From Tolypothrix bouteillei VB521301 (GTDB lineage: Bacteria; Cyanobacteriota; Cyanobacteriia; Cyanobacteriales; Nostocaceae), in contig NZ_JHEG04000001.1 of assembly GCF_000760695.4 (NCBI RefSeq), positions 9,430,341 to 9,494,340 on the forward strand: a stretch of DNA of 64,000 nucleotides. Reading direction: 5' to 3'. The first letter of the stretch is position 1. Each line of letters opens with the position of its first letter. The translations under genes and the position numbers were made by a program. The notes under the pieces are model-generated. The model was given only the letters and a program-made list of their open reading frames with translations, made no database searches and was not told the DNA's origin. Shown here piece by piece: positions 1-8,217 of this stretch.

Positions 1-194
1 CATTACGCAATGTTGAAATTCAGTCTGTGCCCTAGAAGGATGCTAAAATTCCTAAATAAACTGGGGTATTCATTTCATCCACGTAGAAGTTGCACATTTT
101 TCATGAGGACTGTTATTGGTTAGTTACTCAGCATTTCACCATTAACCAGTAACCACTAACTACTAACAGCCTTCACGCCAAATATGTAAATTCA

Positions 195-1697
195 ATGCGT
201 AACAACTATTTTAACGTGAGGTCTACTGTGTCTGAGGTTCCCGTATTAGATCTAATTATTAAAAATGTGCGGGTAGTGCTTCCCCATCAGGAGGGTGTTG
301 AATTGCTAGATTTGGGTATTAAGGATGGGAAATTTGCCCAAATTGCTCCTCATATTAGCCCAGATACAAGCAAAGAAGTATTTGATGCTCAAAATTTGCT
401 GGGCTTTCCTGGGGTTGTGGATGCTCACATGCATATAGGGATCTATCAACCTCTGGACCGAGATGCTCTGACTGAAACTAAAGCAGCCGCTATGGGAGGA
501 GTGACTACCAGCCTGAATTACATTCGTACAGGGCAGTATTATCTCAATAAGGGCGGTTCCTATAAAGATTTTTTTCCAGAAGTGCTGGGACTTTCGCAGG
601 GAAATTTTTTTGTTGATTACGGCTATCATATTGCCCCAATTAGCGCTCAACATATTGATGAGATGCAGATGCTATTTGAGGAGTATGGAATTGGCTCGTT
701 CAAAATCTTTATGTTTTACGGGGGCTATGGTTTGCACGGTCTTTCTGACCAACAAAATCTTTTCCTGATGATTAACAAAGAGGAAAGGTACGACTTAGCT
801 CACTTTGAATTTATTATGCGCGGTCTGAGCAAGCTGAGGGAAAGCCACCCAGAAGCAAGCGATCGCATTAGCCTGAGTCTTCATTGTGAAGTCGCTGATA
901 TCCTCAACGCCTACACTAAAATTGTCCAACAGGATACCACGCTTACGGGTTTAAAAGCATACAGCGCTGCTCGTCCGCCCCATTCTGAAGGGTTAGCCAT
1001 CTGCATTGCTTCCTACTTGGCACACGAAACCAATTGTTTCAATATAAATCTATTACATCTCAGTTCTCGCAAAGCAGTGGAAGCTGCTTTAATGATGCAA
1101 ACAGTCTTTCCTCACATCAATTTCCGACGGGAAGTCACTGTTGGACACCTTTTGTTAGATATAGATACACCTACAGGCAAATGGGCTAAGGTTAACCCTC
1201 CAATCCGTTCCCGTGCAGACGTAGAATACTTGTGGCATGCTGTACTCAATCGCCAAATAGATTGGATTGTCAGCGATCACGCTTGTTGTTCCGCCGAACA
1301 AAAAGTTAATCTGAAAGACCCAAATAACATTTGGCTAGCCAAATCCGGATTTGGTGGTACGGAGTACCTCCTTTCTGGTGTTTTTAGCGAAGGTAGCAAG
1401 CGCGGTATGTCCTACAATCACATGGCAGAGTTACTCAGCTCCAATCCCGCCCAAAGGTTTGGTTTGCGTTCAAAAGGTAACATTGCCATTGGTTATGATG
1501 CTGATTTAGCACTGCTAGACCCTAATGAGACTTTTGTTGTGCGTGCGACAGAATCAGAGTCACAGCAAGGCTATACCCCCTTTGAAGGATTGGAGTTAAC
1601 GGGACGGGTGAAAACAACTTTTTTACGTGGAAACAAAATTTGCGATCGCGGACAAGTCATTGGTGCGCCCATAGGACGTTTTTGTAGTGGTTCTTAG
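195..1697 (+). CDS. Hydantoinase/dihydropyrimidinase-like amidohydrolase
   Basis: A 500-residue cyclic amidohydrolase (dihydroorotase/dihydropyrimidinase/hydantoinase family), expected to open a cyclic amide ring with a two-metal site in the cytoplasm. The full ligand set is visible: H78 and H80 in DAHMH, the lysine that is carboxylated in this family (K170 in GSFKIFM), H230 in SLHCE, H288 in LLHLSS and D361 in VSDHA. A C-terminal segment folds back as usual (GYDADLALLD). Length fits the family. The ATG at 195 has no clear Shine-Dalgarno; a GTG at 228 is an alternative start that loses no domain. It converges with the hyuB-like gene, their stop codons overlapping by 4 bp. The neighbouring hyuA/hyuB pair suggests hydantoin or 5-oxoproline-type substrates, but this is inference; allantoinase or dihydropyrimidinase activity is equally possible. 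Confidence 0.85.
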   Translation: MRNNYFNVRSTVSEVPVLDLIIKNVRVVLPHQEGVELLDLGIKDGKFAQIAPHISPDTSKEVFDAQNLLGFPGVVDAHMHIGIYQPLDRDALTETKAAAMGGVTTSLNYIRTGQYYLNKGGSYKDFFPEVLGLSQGNFFVDYGYHIAPISAQHIDEMQMLFEEYGIGSFKIFMFYGGYGLHGLSDQQNLFLMINKEERYDLAHFEFIMRGLSKLRESHPEASDRISLSLHCEVADILNAYTKIVQQDTTLTGLKAYSAARPPHSEGLAICIASYLAHETNCFNINLLHLSSRKAVEAALMMQTVFPHINFRREVTVGHLLLDIDTPTGKWAKVNPPIRSRADVEYLWHAVLNRQIDWIVSDHACCSAEQKVNLKDPNNIWLAKSGFGGTEYLLSGVFSEGSKRGMSYNHMAELLSSNPAQRFGLRSKGNIAIGYDADLALLDPNETFVVRATESESQQGYTPFEGLELTGRVKTTFLRGNKICDRGQVIGAPIGRFCSGS

Positions 1698-3244
1698 CGG
1701 GCTTTCCCGAAACCTCCTCCTCCTGGGGTTTCTATAACAAAAACATCTCCAGGTTGCATCTCTACTGTTGCAGTACTGTCCAAATTCTCTTCAGTTCCAT
1801 CCTGACGCTGTATCCAGTTACGTCCTACCTGTCCCGCTTCACCGCCATTTAATCCAAAAGGAGGAACAAGCCGATGGTTGGAGAGAATATTAGCTGTCAT
1901 GGGTTCTAAAAACCGAATGCGGCGGGTAACTCCATCACCACCGGAATGTTTTCCTTTTCCACCGCTATTGGAACGAAGAGTAAAGCTTTCTACTTGTACG
2001 GGATAGCGAGATTCTAACACTTCTGGGTCTGTCAAGCGAGAGTTAGTCATGTGGGAATGAACGCCGTCAGTTCCATCGAAATCAATTCCCGCACCAGAAC
2101 CACCGCAGATGGTTTCATAATATTGATAGCGATCGCTCCCGAAAGTCAAGTTATTCATTGTGCCTTGAGAAGCAGCCATCACACCCAAAGCCCCATACAA
2201 AGCATCGACAATGGTTTGAGAAGTCTCGACATTACCAGCTACGACAGCGGCTGGGTAAGTTGGGTTAAGCATACAGCCTTTGGGAATGATAATTTCGAGT
2301 GGGTTAAGACACCCAGCATTCAGGGGAATATTATCATCCACCAGAGTTCGGAAGACGTATAAGACTGCTGCTTGAGTTACGGCTTTAGGAGCATTAAAGT
2401 TACTCTGAAGTTGTTGAGAAGTGCCAGTAAAATCAATAGTAGCACTGCGATTTTGTCGGTGAATTGTTATTTTCACTTGAATCCGTGCTTTGTTATCCAT
2501 TTCATAGATAAAAGAGCCATCTTGAAGAACATCAATAGCTCTTCTCACTGCTTCTTCAGCATTATCTTGCACAAATTTCATGTAAGTTTGAACTGTTTCA
2601 AGCCCGTATTGTGATACCATTTTATGAAGTTCTTGAACTCCTCTTTCATTAGCAGCAATTTGTGCTTTAAAATCAGCTAAATTTTGTTCGAGATTGCGGG
2701 CGGGGTAAGAATGATTTAAGAGTACATTACGGACTTCAGTTTCCCGAAAATTGCCTTGTTCAACTAAGAGAAAATTATCAAAAAGAATGCCTTCTTCTTC
2801 TACTGTAATGCTGTGAGAAGGCATGGAACCGGGAGCAATCCCGCCAATATCGGCTTGGTGTCCGCGAGAAGCAACGTAGAAAAGGGGAGTATAAAATGTA
2901 TCTAAAAACACGGGGGTAATTGCAGTCACGTCAGGAAGATGGGTTCCCCCGTTATAGGGATTGTTCGATAGATAGACGTTTCCCGGTTTTATTGTGTCGC
3001 CTTTATCGTGAATTAAACTGCGGACGCTTTCGCTCATCGAGCCTAAGTGTACGGGAATGTGGGGAGCGTTAGCGACTAAGGAGCCGGTTTGGTCGAAAAT
3101 AGCACAGGAGAAATCTAGCCTCTCTTTGATGTTTACCGATGCTGCTGTGTTTTGCAGGACAATTCCCATTTGTTCGGCGTTAAATTGAAAGAGGTTTTTG
3201 AAGATTTCTAAGCGGACGGGGTCGGGTTGAGATATTGCGTGCAT
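1694..3244 (-). CDS. hyuB: Hydantoinase B / 5-oxoprolinase C-terminal-type subunit
   Basis: A 516-residue HyuB-family protein, the partner subunit of ATP-dependent N-methylhydantoinase, acetone carboxylase or 5-oxoprolinase-like enzymes. Family hallmarks seen are the N-terminal QPDPVRLEIFKNLF segment, SNNPYNGGTHLPD, the SRGHQADIGG motif, and the glycine-rich C-terminus ETPGGGGFG. Full length for a stand-alone subunit. It lies 28 bp downstream of hyuA on the same strand, so the two are almost certainly co-transcribed and form one complex. The true substrate cannot be read from sequence. Bacterial 5-oxoprolinases are often one long fused chain; here the two halves are separate genes. Confidence 0.88.
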   Translation of the reverse strand: MHAISQPDPVRLEIFKNLFQFNAEQMGIVLQNTAASVNIKERLDFSCAIFDQTGSLVANAPHIPVHLGSMSESVRSLIHDKGDTIKPGNVYLSNNPYNGGTHLPDVTAITPVFLDTFYTPLFYVASRGHQADIGGIAPGSMPSHSITVEEEGILFDNFLLVEQGNFRETEVRNVLLNHSYPARNLEQNLADFKAQIAANERGVQELHKMVSQYGLETVQTYMKFVQDNAEEAVRRAIDVLQDGSFIYEMDNKARIQVKITIHRQNRSATIDFTGTSQQLQSNFNAPKAVTQAAVLYVFRTLVDDNIPLNAGCLNPLEIIIPKGCMLNPTYPAAVVAGNVETSQTIVDALYGALGVMAASQGTMNNLTFGSDRYQYYETICGGSGAGIDFDGTDGVHSHMTNSRLTDPEVLESRYPVQVESFTLRSNSGGKGKHSGGDGVTRRIRFLEPMTANILSNHRLVPPFGLNGGEAGQVGRNWIQRQDGTEENLDSTATVEMQPGDVFVIETPGGGGFGKAR

Positions 3245-3272
3245 TTTGGTTTTCGTTTTATTATCACGACGC

Positions 3273-5372
3273 TCATCGACGTTCTAAAATGAGATGATTG
3301 CATTCTGTTAATCTGGCTTCCCAGTTCGGTTCAACGACAATTGTGCTAATTTGCTCTACAACGATCGCAGGTCCAATAATGCAATCGCCTGGTTCTAAAT
3401 GTTCCCTCCTATAAACAGGGGTATCATGCCATTGTTGTGCGGCAAACATTTGGACTGTTTCAACAGATGAAGGTGCTTGTTCTGTGGAACGAGTACGCAC
3501 GAGTAAGGGTTCTTCGAGAGTCTCCATCTTTAAGATAACTTCGACTGAGGCAGATTCAACAATTAAGTTTTTTTCTAATTGAATGAAACCATATCGAGAT
3601 TTGTGTTCTCCCTCAAATTCTTGTCGCATCACTGCTACATTATCAGCAAAATTGACTGTCAAGGTAGAATTTGTCCCTTCATATTTTAAATGAACTTTCT
3701 GAATGATTTCTTCTTCATTATTAGTTTCATTGGATATGAGTTCTCTGCTAGCTTGGGTTTCTAAAGACTTCATTAACTCTACTAGTTTGGGGATTAACGC
3801 TTGAGTCAGGGGTTCTTCTACTGCACCTTCTCGAATCGCCCGCACATCTGCCAATCCCATGCCATAAGCTGAGAGAACTCCAGCATAAGGGTGAAGAAAT
3901 ATTTTTTTCATCCCTAAAGTATTGGCAATTAAACAAGCAACTTGTCCTCCTGCACCCCCAAAACAACAAAGAACGTATTGGGTGACATCATAACCCCGTT
4001 GCAAGCTAATCTTTTTAATTGCGTTTGCCATATTCTCTACAGCAATAGTGATAAATCCATCAGCGACTTGTTCGGGAGTGGAGGGATTTCCCGCAGTCGC
4101 TGCAATCTCTTGGGCTAATTTTGTAAATTTCTGAATGACAATATCTTTATCTAGGGGCAAATTGCCATCAAGTCCAAACACAGAGGGAAAATATTGCGGG
4201 TGAATTTTCCCTAACATGACATTAGCATCAGTCACTGCTAAGGGTCCGCCACGTCGGTAACAAGCAGGTCCGGGATTTGACCGGGCTGATTCAGGTCCGA
4301 CACGGTAACTCGAACCATCAAAAGATAGAATTGAACCGCCCCCAGCAGCAATGGTATTAATTGCTAACACGGGGACTCGCATCCGCGCTCCAGCAATTTC
4401 TGAATCTAGTTGTCGTTCGTATTCTCCTTTAAAGTGAGCAACATCCGTACTTGTCCCTCCCATATCAAAGGTAATGACTAACTCAAAACCAGCCCTCTTG
4501 CTCGTTTGAACTGCGCCAACAATACCTCCAGCCGGACCGCTCAAAATACTATCTTTTCCCTGAAATTGTTGGGCTGCAACTAAACCCCCGTCAGATTTCA
4601 TAAACATTAATCTGACTCCGAGTAACTGACTGGCTACTTGGTTAATATAGCGCTTAAGAATAGGAGTTAAATAAGCATCGACAACTGTTGTATCTCCTCG
4701 ACTCACCAATTTCATCAAAGGGCTAACTTGATGAGATACAGAAATTTGCGTAAATCCAAGAGCTTGGGCTAGTTGTGCAACTTGTTGTTCGTGATTGGGA
4801 TAGCGATAGCTATGCATAAAAACAATGGCACAGCTGCGAATTCCCGTATCGTAAGCTGCTTGCAAGTCACGTTTGACTTGTTCGATATTGACGGGAGTTA
4901 GTTCATTTCCGCTAGCATCATACCGTTCGTCAACCTCTAACACCCTTTCATAAAGCATGGTAGGTAAAATAATATGGCGGGCAAAGATGTTAGGACGGTT
5001 TTGGTAACCAATTCGCAGGGCATCTTTAAATCCCTTAGTAATAACAAGCACTACGCGATCGCCATTCCTTTCTAGGAGTGCATTTGTTGCTACTGTTGTC
5101 CCCATTTTTACCACTTCTATGGCATCGCTAGGAATGGGATCTTTGCTGGAAAGACCTATAATGTCCCGAATACCTTGAATCACTGCATCTTGATATTGTT
5201 CGGGATTTTCTGAAAGTAATTTGTATACGATCGCCCACTGTCCTTTGGAAAGAGGGGCGATGAGAAAACGTTCGGCATTGCTTGAGAGTCGGTCTGCGAT
5301 CGCGCGATCGTTTGTAACAGCAACAATATCAGTAAATGTACCGCCGCGATCGGCGAAAACTTTTAACATCAC
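3273..5372 (-). CDS. hyuA: Hydantoinase A / 5-oxoprolinase N-terminal-type subunit
   Basis: A 699-residue HyuA-family subunit with an actin/ASKHA-like ATPase fold that phosphorylates the lactam during ATP-dependent ring opening. The N-terminal phosphate loop DRGGTFTDIV (about residues 8-17) and the second motif FDMGGTSTDVAHF are intact, as is the GGSILSFDG region. First gene of the hyuA-hyuB operon; the start MMLKVFADRGG is fixed by the conserved N-terminus. The 195-bp gap to psbA contains that gene's terminator, so hyuAB must have its own promoter near 5373-5490. Candidate activities are 5-oxoprolinase (glutathione salvage) or N-methylhydantoin amidohydrolase; the neighbouring amidohydrolase mildly favours a hydantoin route. 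Confidence 0.88.
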   Translation of the reverse strand: MMLKVFADRGGTFTDIVAVTNDRAIADRLSSNAERFLIAPLSKGQWAIVYKLLSENPEQYQDAVIQGIRDIIGLSSKDPIPSDAIEVVKMGTTVATNALLERNGDRVVLVITKGFKDALRIGYQNRPNIFARHIILPTMLYERVLEVDERYDASGNELTPVNIEQVKRDLQAAYDTGIRSCAIVFMHSYRYPNHEQQVAQLAQALGFTQISVSHQVSPLMKLVSRGDTTVVDAYLTPILKRYINQVASQLLGVRLMFMKSDGGLVAAQQFQGKDSILSGPAGGIVGAVQTSKRAGFELVITFDMGGTSTDVAHFKGEYERQLDSEIAGARMRVPVLAINTIAAGGGSILSFDGSSYRVGPESARSNPGPACYRRGGPLAVTDANVMLGKIHPQYFPSVFGLDGNLPLDKDIVIQKFTKLAQEIAATAGNPSTPEQVADGFITIAVENMANAIKKISLQRGYDVTQYVLCCFGGAGGQVACLIANTLGMKKIFLHPYAGVLSAYGMGLADVRAIREGAVEEPLTQALIPKLVELMKSLETQASRELISNETNNEEEIIQKVHLKYEGTNSTLTVNFADNVAVMRQEFEGEHKSRYGFIQLEKNLIVESASVEVILKMETLEEPLLVRTRSTEQAPSSVETVQMFAAQQWHDTPVYRREHLEPGDCIIGPAIVVEQISTIVVEPNWEARLTECNHLILERR

Positions 5373-5498
5373 TCCATTTCCTTAATGCCCTTAAGGTTAA
5401 TATAGCAATCAATCCTATTTGAGATCCGAACAAGGGAGACAAGGAAGAGGTGTTTGTAACTCCTATACAGAATGCTGTATGCAAATTGTCCCAAACGC

Positions 5499-5530
5499 AA
5501 AAAGCGCCCTCCTTTTAGGAGAGCGCCTTT
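5499..5530 (-). terminator. psbA intrinsic terminator
   Basis: On the minus strand a 9-bp stem GCGCTCTCC/GGAGGGCGC (one G-U pair, 5-nt loop) is followed by five T. It sits about 40 bp after the psbA stop. A T-run also follows on the plus strand, so it may work in both directions. Confidence 0.85.
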
Positions 5531-5567
5531 TATCTAGTATTGTCTCTTTGTAGTAAACCTTCTACAA

Positions 5568-6650
5568 CTAACCGTTGATAGCAGGAGCGCTGATTGCAAC
5601 AGGAGCAACTTCAGTTGCAGCCAAGTCGAGAGGGAAGTTGTGAGCGTTGCGCTCGTGCATCACTTCCATACCGAGGTTAGCGCGGTTGAGGATGTCTGCC
5701 CAGGTGCCGATGGCGCGACCTTGAGAGTCAATCACGGATTGGTTGAAGTTGAAGCCGTTGAGGTTGAACGCCATGGTGCTGATGCCAAGTGCGGTGAACC
5801 AGATGCCTACCACTGGCCATGCTGCCAAGAAGAAGTGCAAACTGCGGCTGTTGTTGAATGATGCGTATTGGAAGATAAGCCTTCCGAAGTAGCCGTGTGC
5901 TGCGACGATGTTGTAGGTTTCTTCTTCTTGTCCGAACTTGTAACCGTAGTTCTGTGATTCGGTTTCGGTTGTTTCACGTACCAAGGAAGAAGTTACCAAG
6001 GAACCGTGCATTGCACTGAATAAGGAGCCACCGAATACACCTGCTACACCCAACTGGTGGAAGGGGTGCATGAGGATGTTGTGCTCTGCTTGGAACACCA
6101 ACATGAAGTTGAAGGTTCCAGAGATTCCTAAAGGCATACCGTCAGAGAAGGAACCTTGACCGATGGGGTAGATCAAGAACACTGCGGTAGCTGCTGCTAC
6201 AGGTGCGCTGAACGCTACGCAGATCCAAGGACGCATACCCAAGCGGTAGGACAATTCCCACTCACGACCCAAGTAGCAGAATACGCCAATCAGGAAGTGG
6301 AAAATCACCAACTGGTATGGACCACCGTTGTACAACCACTCATCTAAAGAAGCGGCTTCCCAGATGGGGTAGAAGTGAAGACCGATGGCGTTGGAAGAAG
6401 GAACAACTGCACCGGAGATGATGTTGTTACCGTAGAGCAAAGAACCTGCAACGGGTTCGCGGATACCATCGATGTCTACAGGGGGAGCAGCGATGAAGGC
6501 GATGATGAAGCAGATGGCTGCGGAGAGCAGTGTAGGGATCATCAGTACGCCGAACCAGCCGACATAAAGGCGGTTTTCGGTGGAGGTGATCCAGTTACAG
6601 AACTGCTCCCATACGTTGGCGCTGCGAGCGCGTTGTAAGGTTGCTGTCAT
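5568..6650 (-). CDS. psbA: Photosystem II reaction-centre protein D1
   Basis: Canonical 360-residue D1 of the photosystem II core in the thylakoid membrane, binding P680 chlorophyll, pheophytin, QB and the manganese cluster. Key residues are all present: TyrZ Y161, H190, D170, E189, H198, H215, S264 (QB/herbicide site), H272, H332, E333, H337, D342 and the processing site after A344 with a 16-residue C-terminal extension. Residue 130 is Glu, the form found in high-light D1 isoforms rather than the Gln of low-light forms. The gene has a roughly 130-bp AT-rich leader (6651-6780) and its own terminator, so it is monocistronic. Antisense ORFs over this gene are codon-bias shadows. Confidence 0.99.
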   Translation of the reverse strand: MTATLQRARSANVWEQFCNWITSTENRLYVGWFGVLMIPTLLSAAICFIIAFIAAPPVDIDGIREPVAGSLLYGNNIISGAVVPSSNAIGLHFYPIWEAASLDEWLYNGGPYQLVIFHFLIGVFCYLGREWELSYRLGMRPWICVAFSAPVAAATAVFLIYPIGQGSFSDGMPLGISGTFNFMLVFQAEHNILMHPFHQLGVAGVFGGSLFSAMHGSLVTSSLVRETTETESQNYGYKFGQEEETYNIVAAHGYFGRLIFQYASFNNSRSLHFFLAAWPVVGIWFTALGISTMAFNLNGFNFNQSVIDSQGRAIGTWADILNRANLGMEVMHERNAHNFPLDLAATEVAPVAISAPAING

Positions 6651-6812
6651 GGTTTTATAATTGCGGTTGTTTTGTATGAATTATGGGGCTTTCTTTGTGC
6701 CCTCATCTTTAAATTACAACTGTTTACTTAACTTTACAATAGACTGACAGTGAGTAAAAGTGATTTAAGATATTAGCCTAAGTTATGAATCGCAAGCCAG
6801 CTCGCAAAAAGC

Positions 6813-6839
6813 AAATGCTCCCATATCAAGGGAGCATTT
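6813..6839 (-). terminator. Terminator of the GT4 glycosyltransferase gene
   Basis: A perfect 10-bp stem (AAATGCTCCC/GGGAGCATTT, 7-nt loop) followed on the minus strand by GCTTTTTGC. It lies 35 bp beyond the stop of the glycosyltransferase and ahead of the psbA promoter region. Confidence 0.75.
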
Positions 6840-6874
6840 TGATTAATCAAACAAAAAAATCAAACAAAAAGTCG

Positions 6875-7966
6875 TTAACGCCTAAATGCTGTAATTGATT
6901 CCAACGAATTTCTCAAAGCAGAATTGAACCAGCTCCTAAAGTTGCGTTCTCCAACAATTTTCTCATAAATTGCCTCATACCCATCAACCATTTGGGTAAC
7001 GCTAAATTTACTCTCCACGTGTTCTCGGCATTTCTGGCGATCGAGTTCCAATGCTTTTGGTATCATCGCCGCCATCTCTTCATAGCTTTGGCAAACAAAA
7101 CCCGTCTCTCCATGAGCAATGACTTCGGATACAGAACCCATATTCATCGCAATAACAGGTGTACCTGTTGCCATAGATTCAGCCATCACCAACCCAAAAG
7201 GTTCGCACCAGGTGATGGGGAACAAAGTCACCGCCGCATTTCCCAAAAGTTCAGATTTTTGTTCGTGATTGACCTCACCCAAAAATTCGATTTGCTTACC
7301 ATCAATGTGGGGAGCAATTTCTTCTTCAAAAAACTTCTTGTCTACAACATCCACTTTTCCAGCCATCTTCAAATGCCACCCTGTTTGCTTGGCAATATTA
7401 ATGGCGTGTTGCGGTCCTTTTTCTGGCGAGAAGCGCCCTAAAAATGCCAGATAGGATGGTTCTTGGGGTTTGGCAAAAAATGGAAACGCAGAGACGTTAA
7501 TACCGTTGTAAACTGTGCCAACGTAATTTATGTTTAACAAACGTTGGGCGTCACTGATACTGATATATGGTTGCGTGTGGTAACGCCTAAAGACTTTGCT
7601 GTTATCACGAGTAAAGATACCGTGAAGGGTATGTACTGTTGGCGTTGAAACCGTACTCGCCCAAGGTAATGACCAAACTCCTATATGGGAATGGATAATA
7701 TCGAATTCAGTAGCCCGTTCGTAAGCTTGGCTGGCGTGCAAGATATCATACATTACGGGTTCTTTAATGCTTTTATCCAAGCGTAATGCATGGGGACTAC
7801 CCGCTTCCAAACGAGCTAGGGTTGTAGAATCGCCTGAAGCAAACAACGTGACATCGTGACCTCTACGTACCAACTCATCAGTCAAACGACTCACAACTAG
7901 CTCGGTGCCTCCATAGGTGGTAGGCGGAACTTGTTCCCACAAGGGGGCAATTTGTGCGATTTTCAT
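6875..7966 (-). CDS. Glycosyltransferase family 4 (GT-B fold)
   Basis: A 363-residue retaining glycosyltransferase of the GT4 type. The N-terminal acceptor-side domain begins MKIAQIAPLWE and has the GGTE loop (19-22); the C-terminal nucleotide-sugar domain has GRFSPEKGP (177-185) and the EX7E motif E255...E263 in EPFGLVMAES. No signal peptide or membrane segment, so it acts in the cytoplasm or at the inner membrane face. Donor and acceptor are not predictable; genes of this type in cyanobacteria make cell-wall polysaccharide, glycolipid or small-molecule glycosides. Monocistronic by the flanking terminator and by the 250-bp gap before the next gene. Confidence 0.85.
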   Translation of the reverse strand: MKIAQIAPLWEQVPPTTYGGTELVVSRLTDELVRRGHDVTLFASGDSTTLARLEAGSPHALRLDKSIKEPVMYDILHASQAYERATEFDIIHSHIGVWSLPWASTVSTPTVHTLHGIFTRDNSKVFRRYHTQPYISISDAQRLLNINYVGTVYNGINVSAFPFFAKPQEPSYLAFLGRFSPEKGPQHAINIAKQTGWHLKMAGKVDVVDKKFFEEEIAPHIDGKQIEFLGEVNHEQKSELLGNAAVTLFPITWCEPFGLVMAESMATGTPVIAMNMGSVSEVIAHGETGFVCQSYEEMAAMIPKALELDRQKCREHVESKFSVTQMVDGYEAIYEKIVGERNFRSWFNSALRNSLESITAFRR

Positions 7967-8217
7967 AATATGTATGGTTCACCAGTTATAAACCCTTTAT
8001 TTTGGGTTGTTTTCAGATAATGGTAGAGAATTCTCTATCAACATCTGCACTCAACTGTCACCTGGCTTGTAGTTACCTACGCAGCTTTAGTGAATCGAAC
8101 CGAAAAACTCATCTCCAATGAGTGTTGTACATTTACTACACTCTATAGTAAGGCTGGATTAAGATGAAGGAATCTATCTTAAGGATGCTTTTTTGTAAAG
8201 TTTTGTTGACAAAGTCG

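Noticed and set aside
306..653. 115-residue minus ORF opposite the amidohydrolase
   Set aside because: Covered by the intact amidohydrolase; no homology-like features.
2051..2614. Plus-strand ORFs opposite hyuB
   Set aside because: Shadows of hyuB; composition unlike real genes.
5640..6638. Several plus-strand ORFs (73, 63 and 87 residues) opposite psbA
   Set aside because: They are mirror frames of a highly biased, conserved gene; no start signal or family resemblance.
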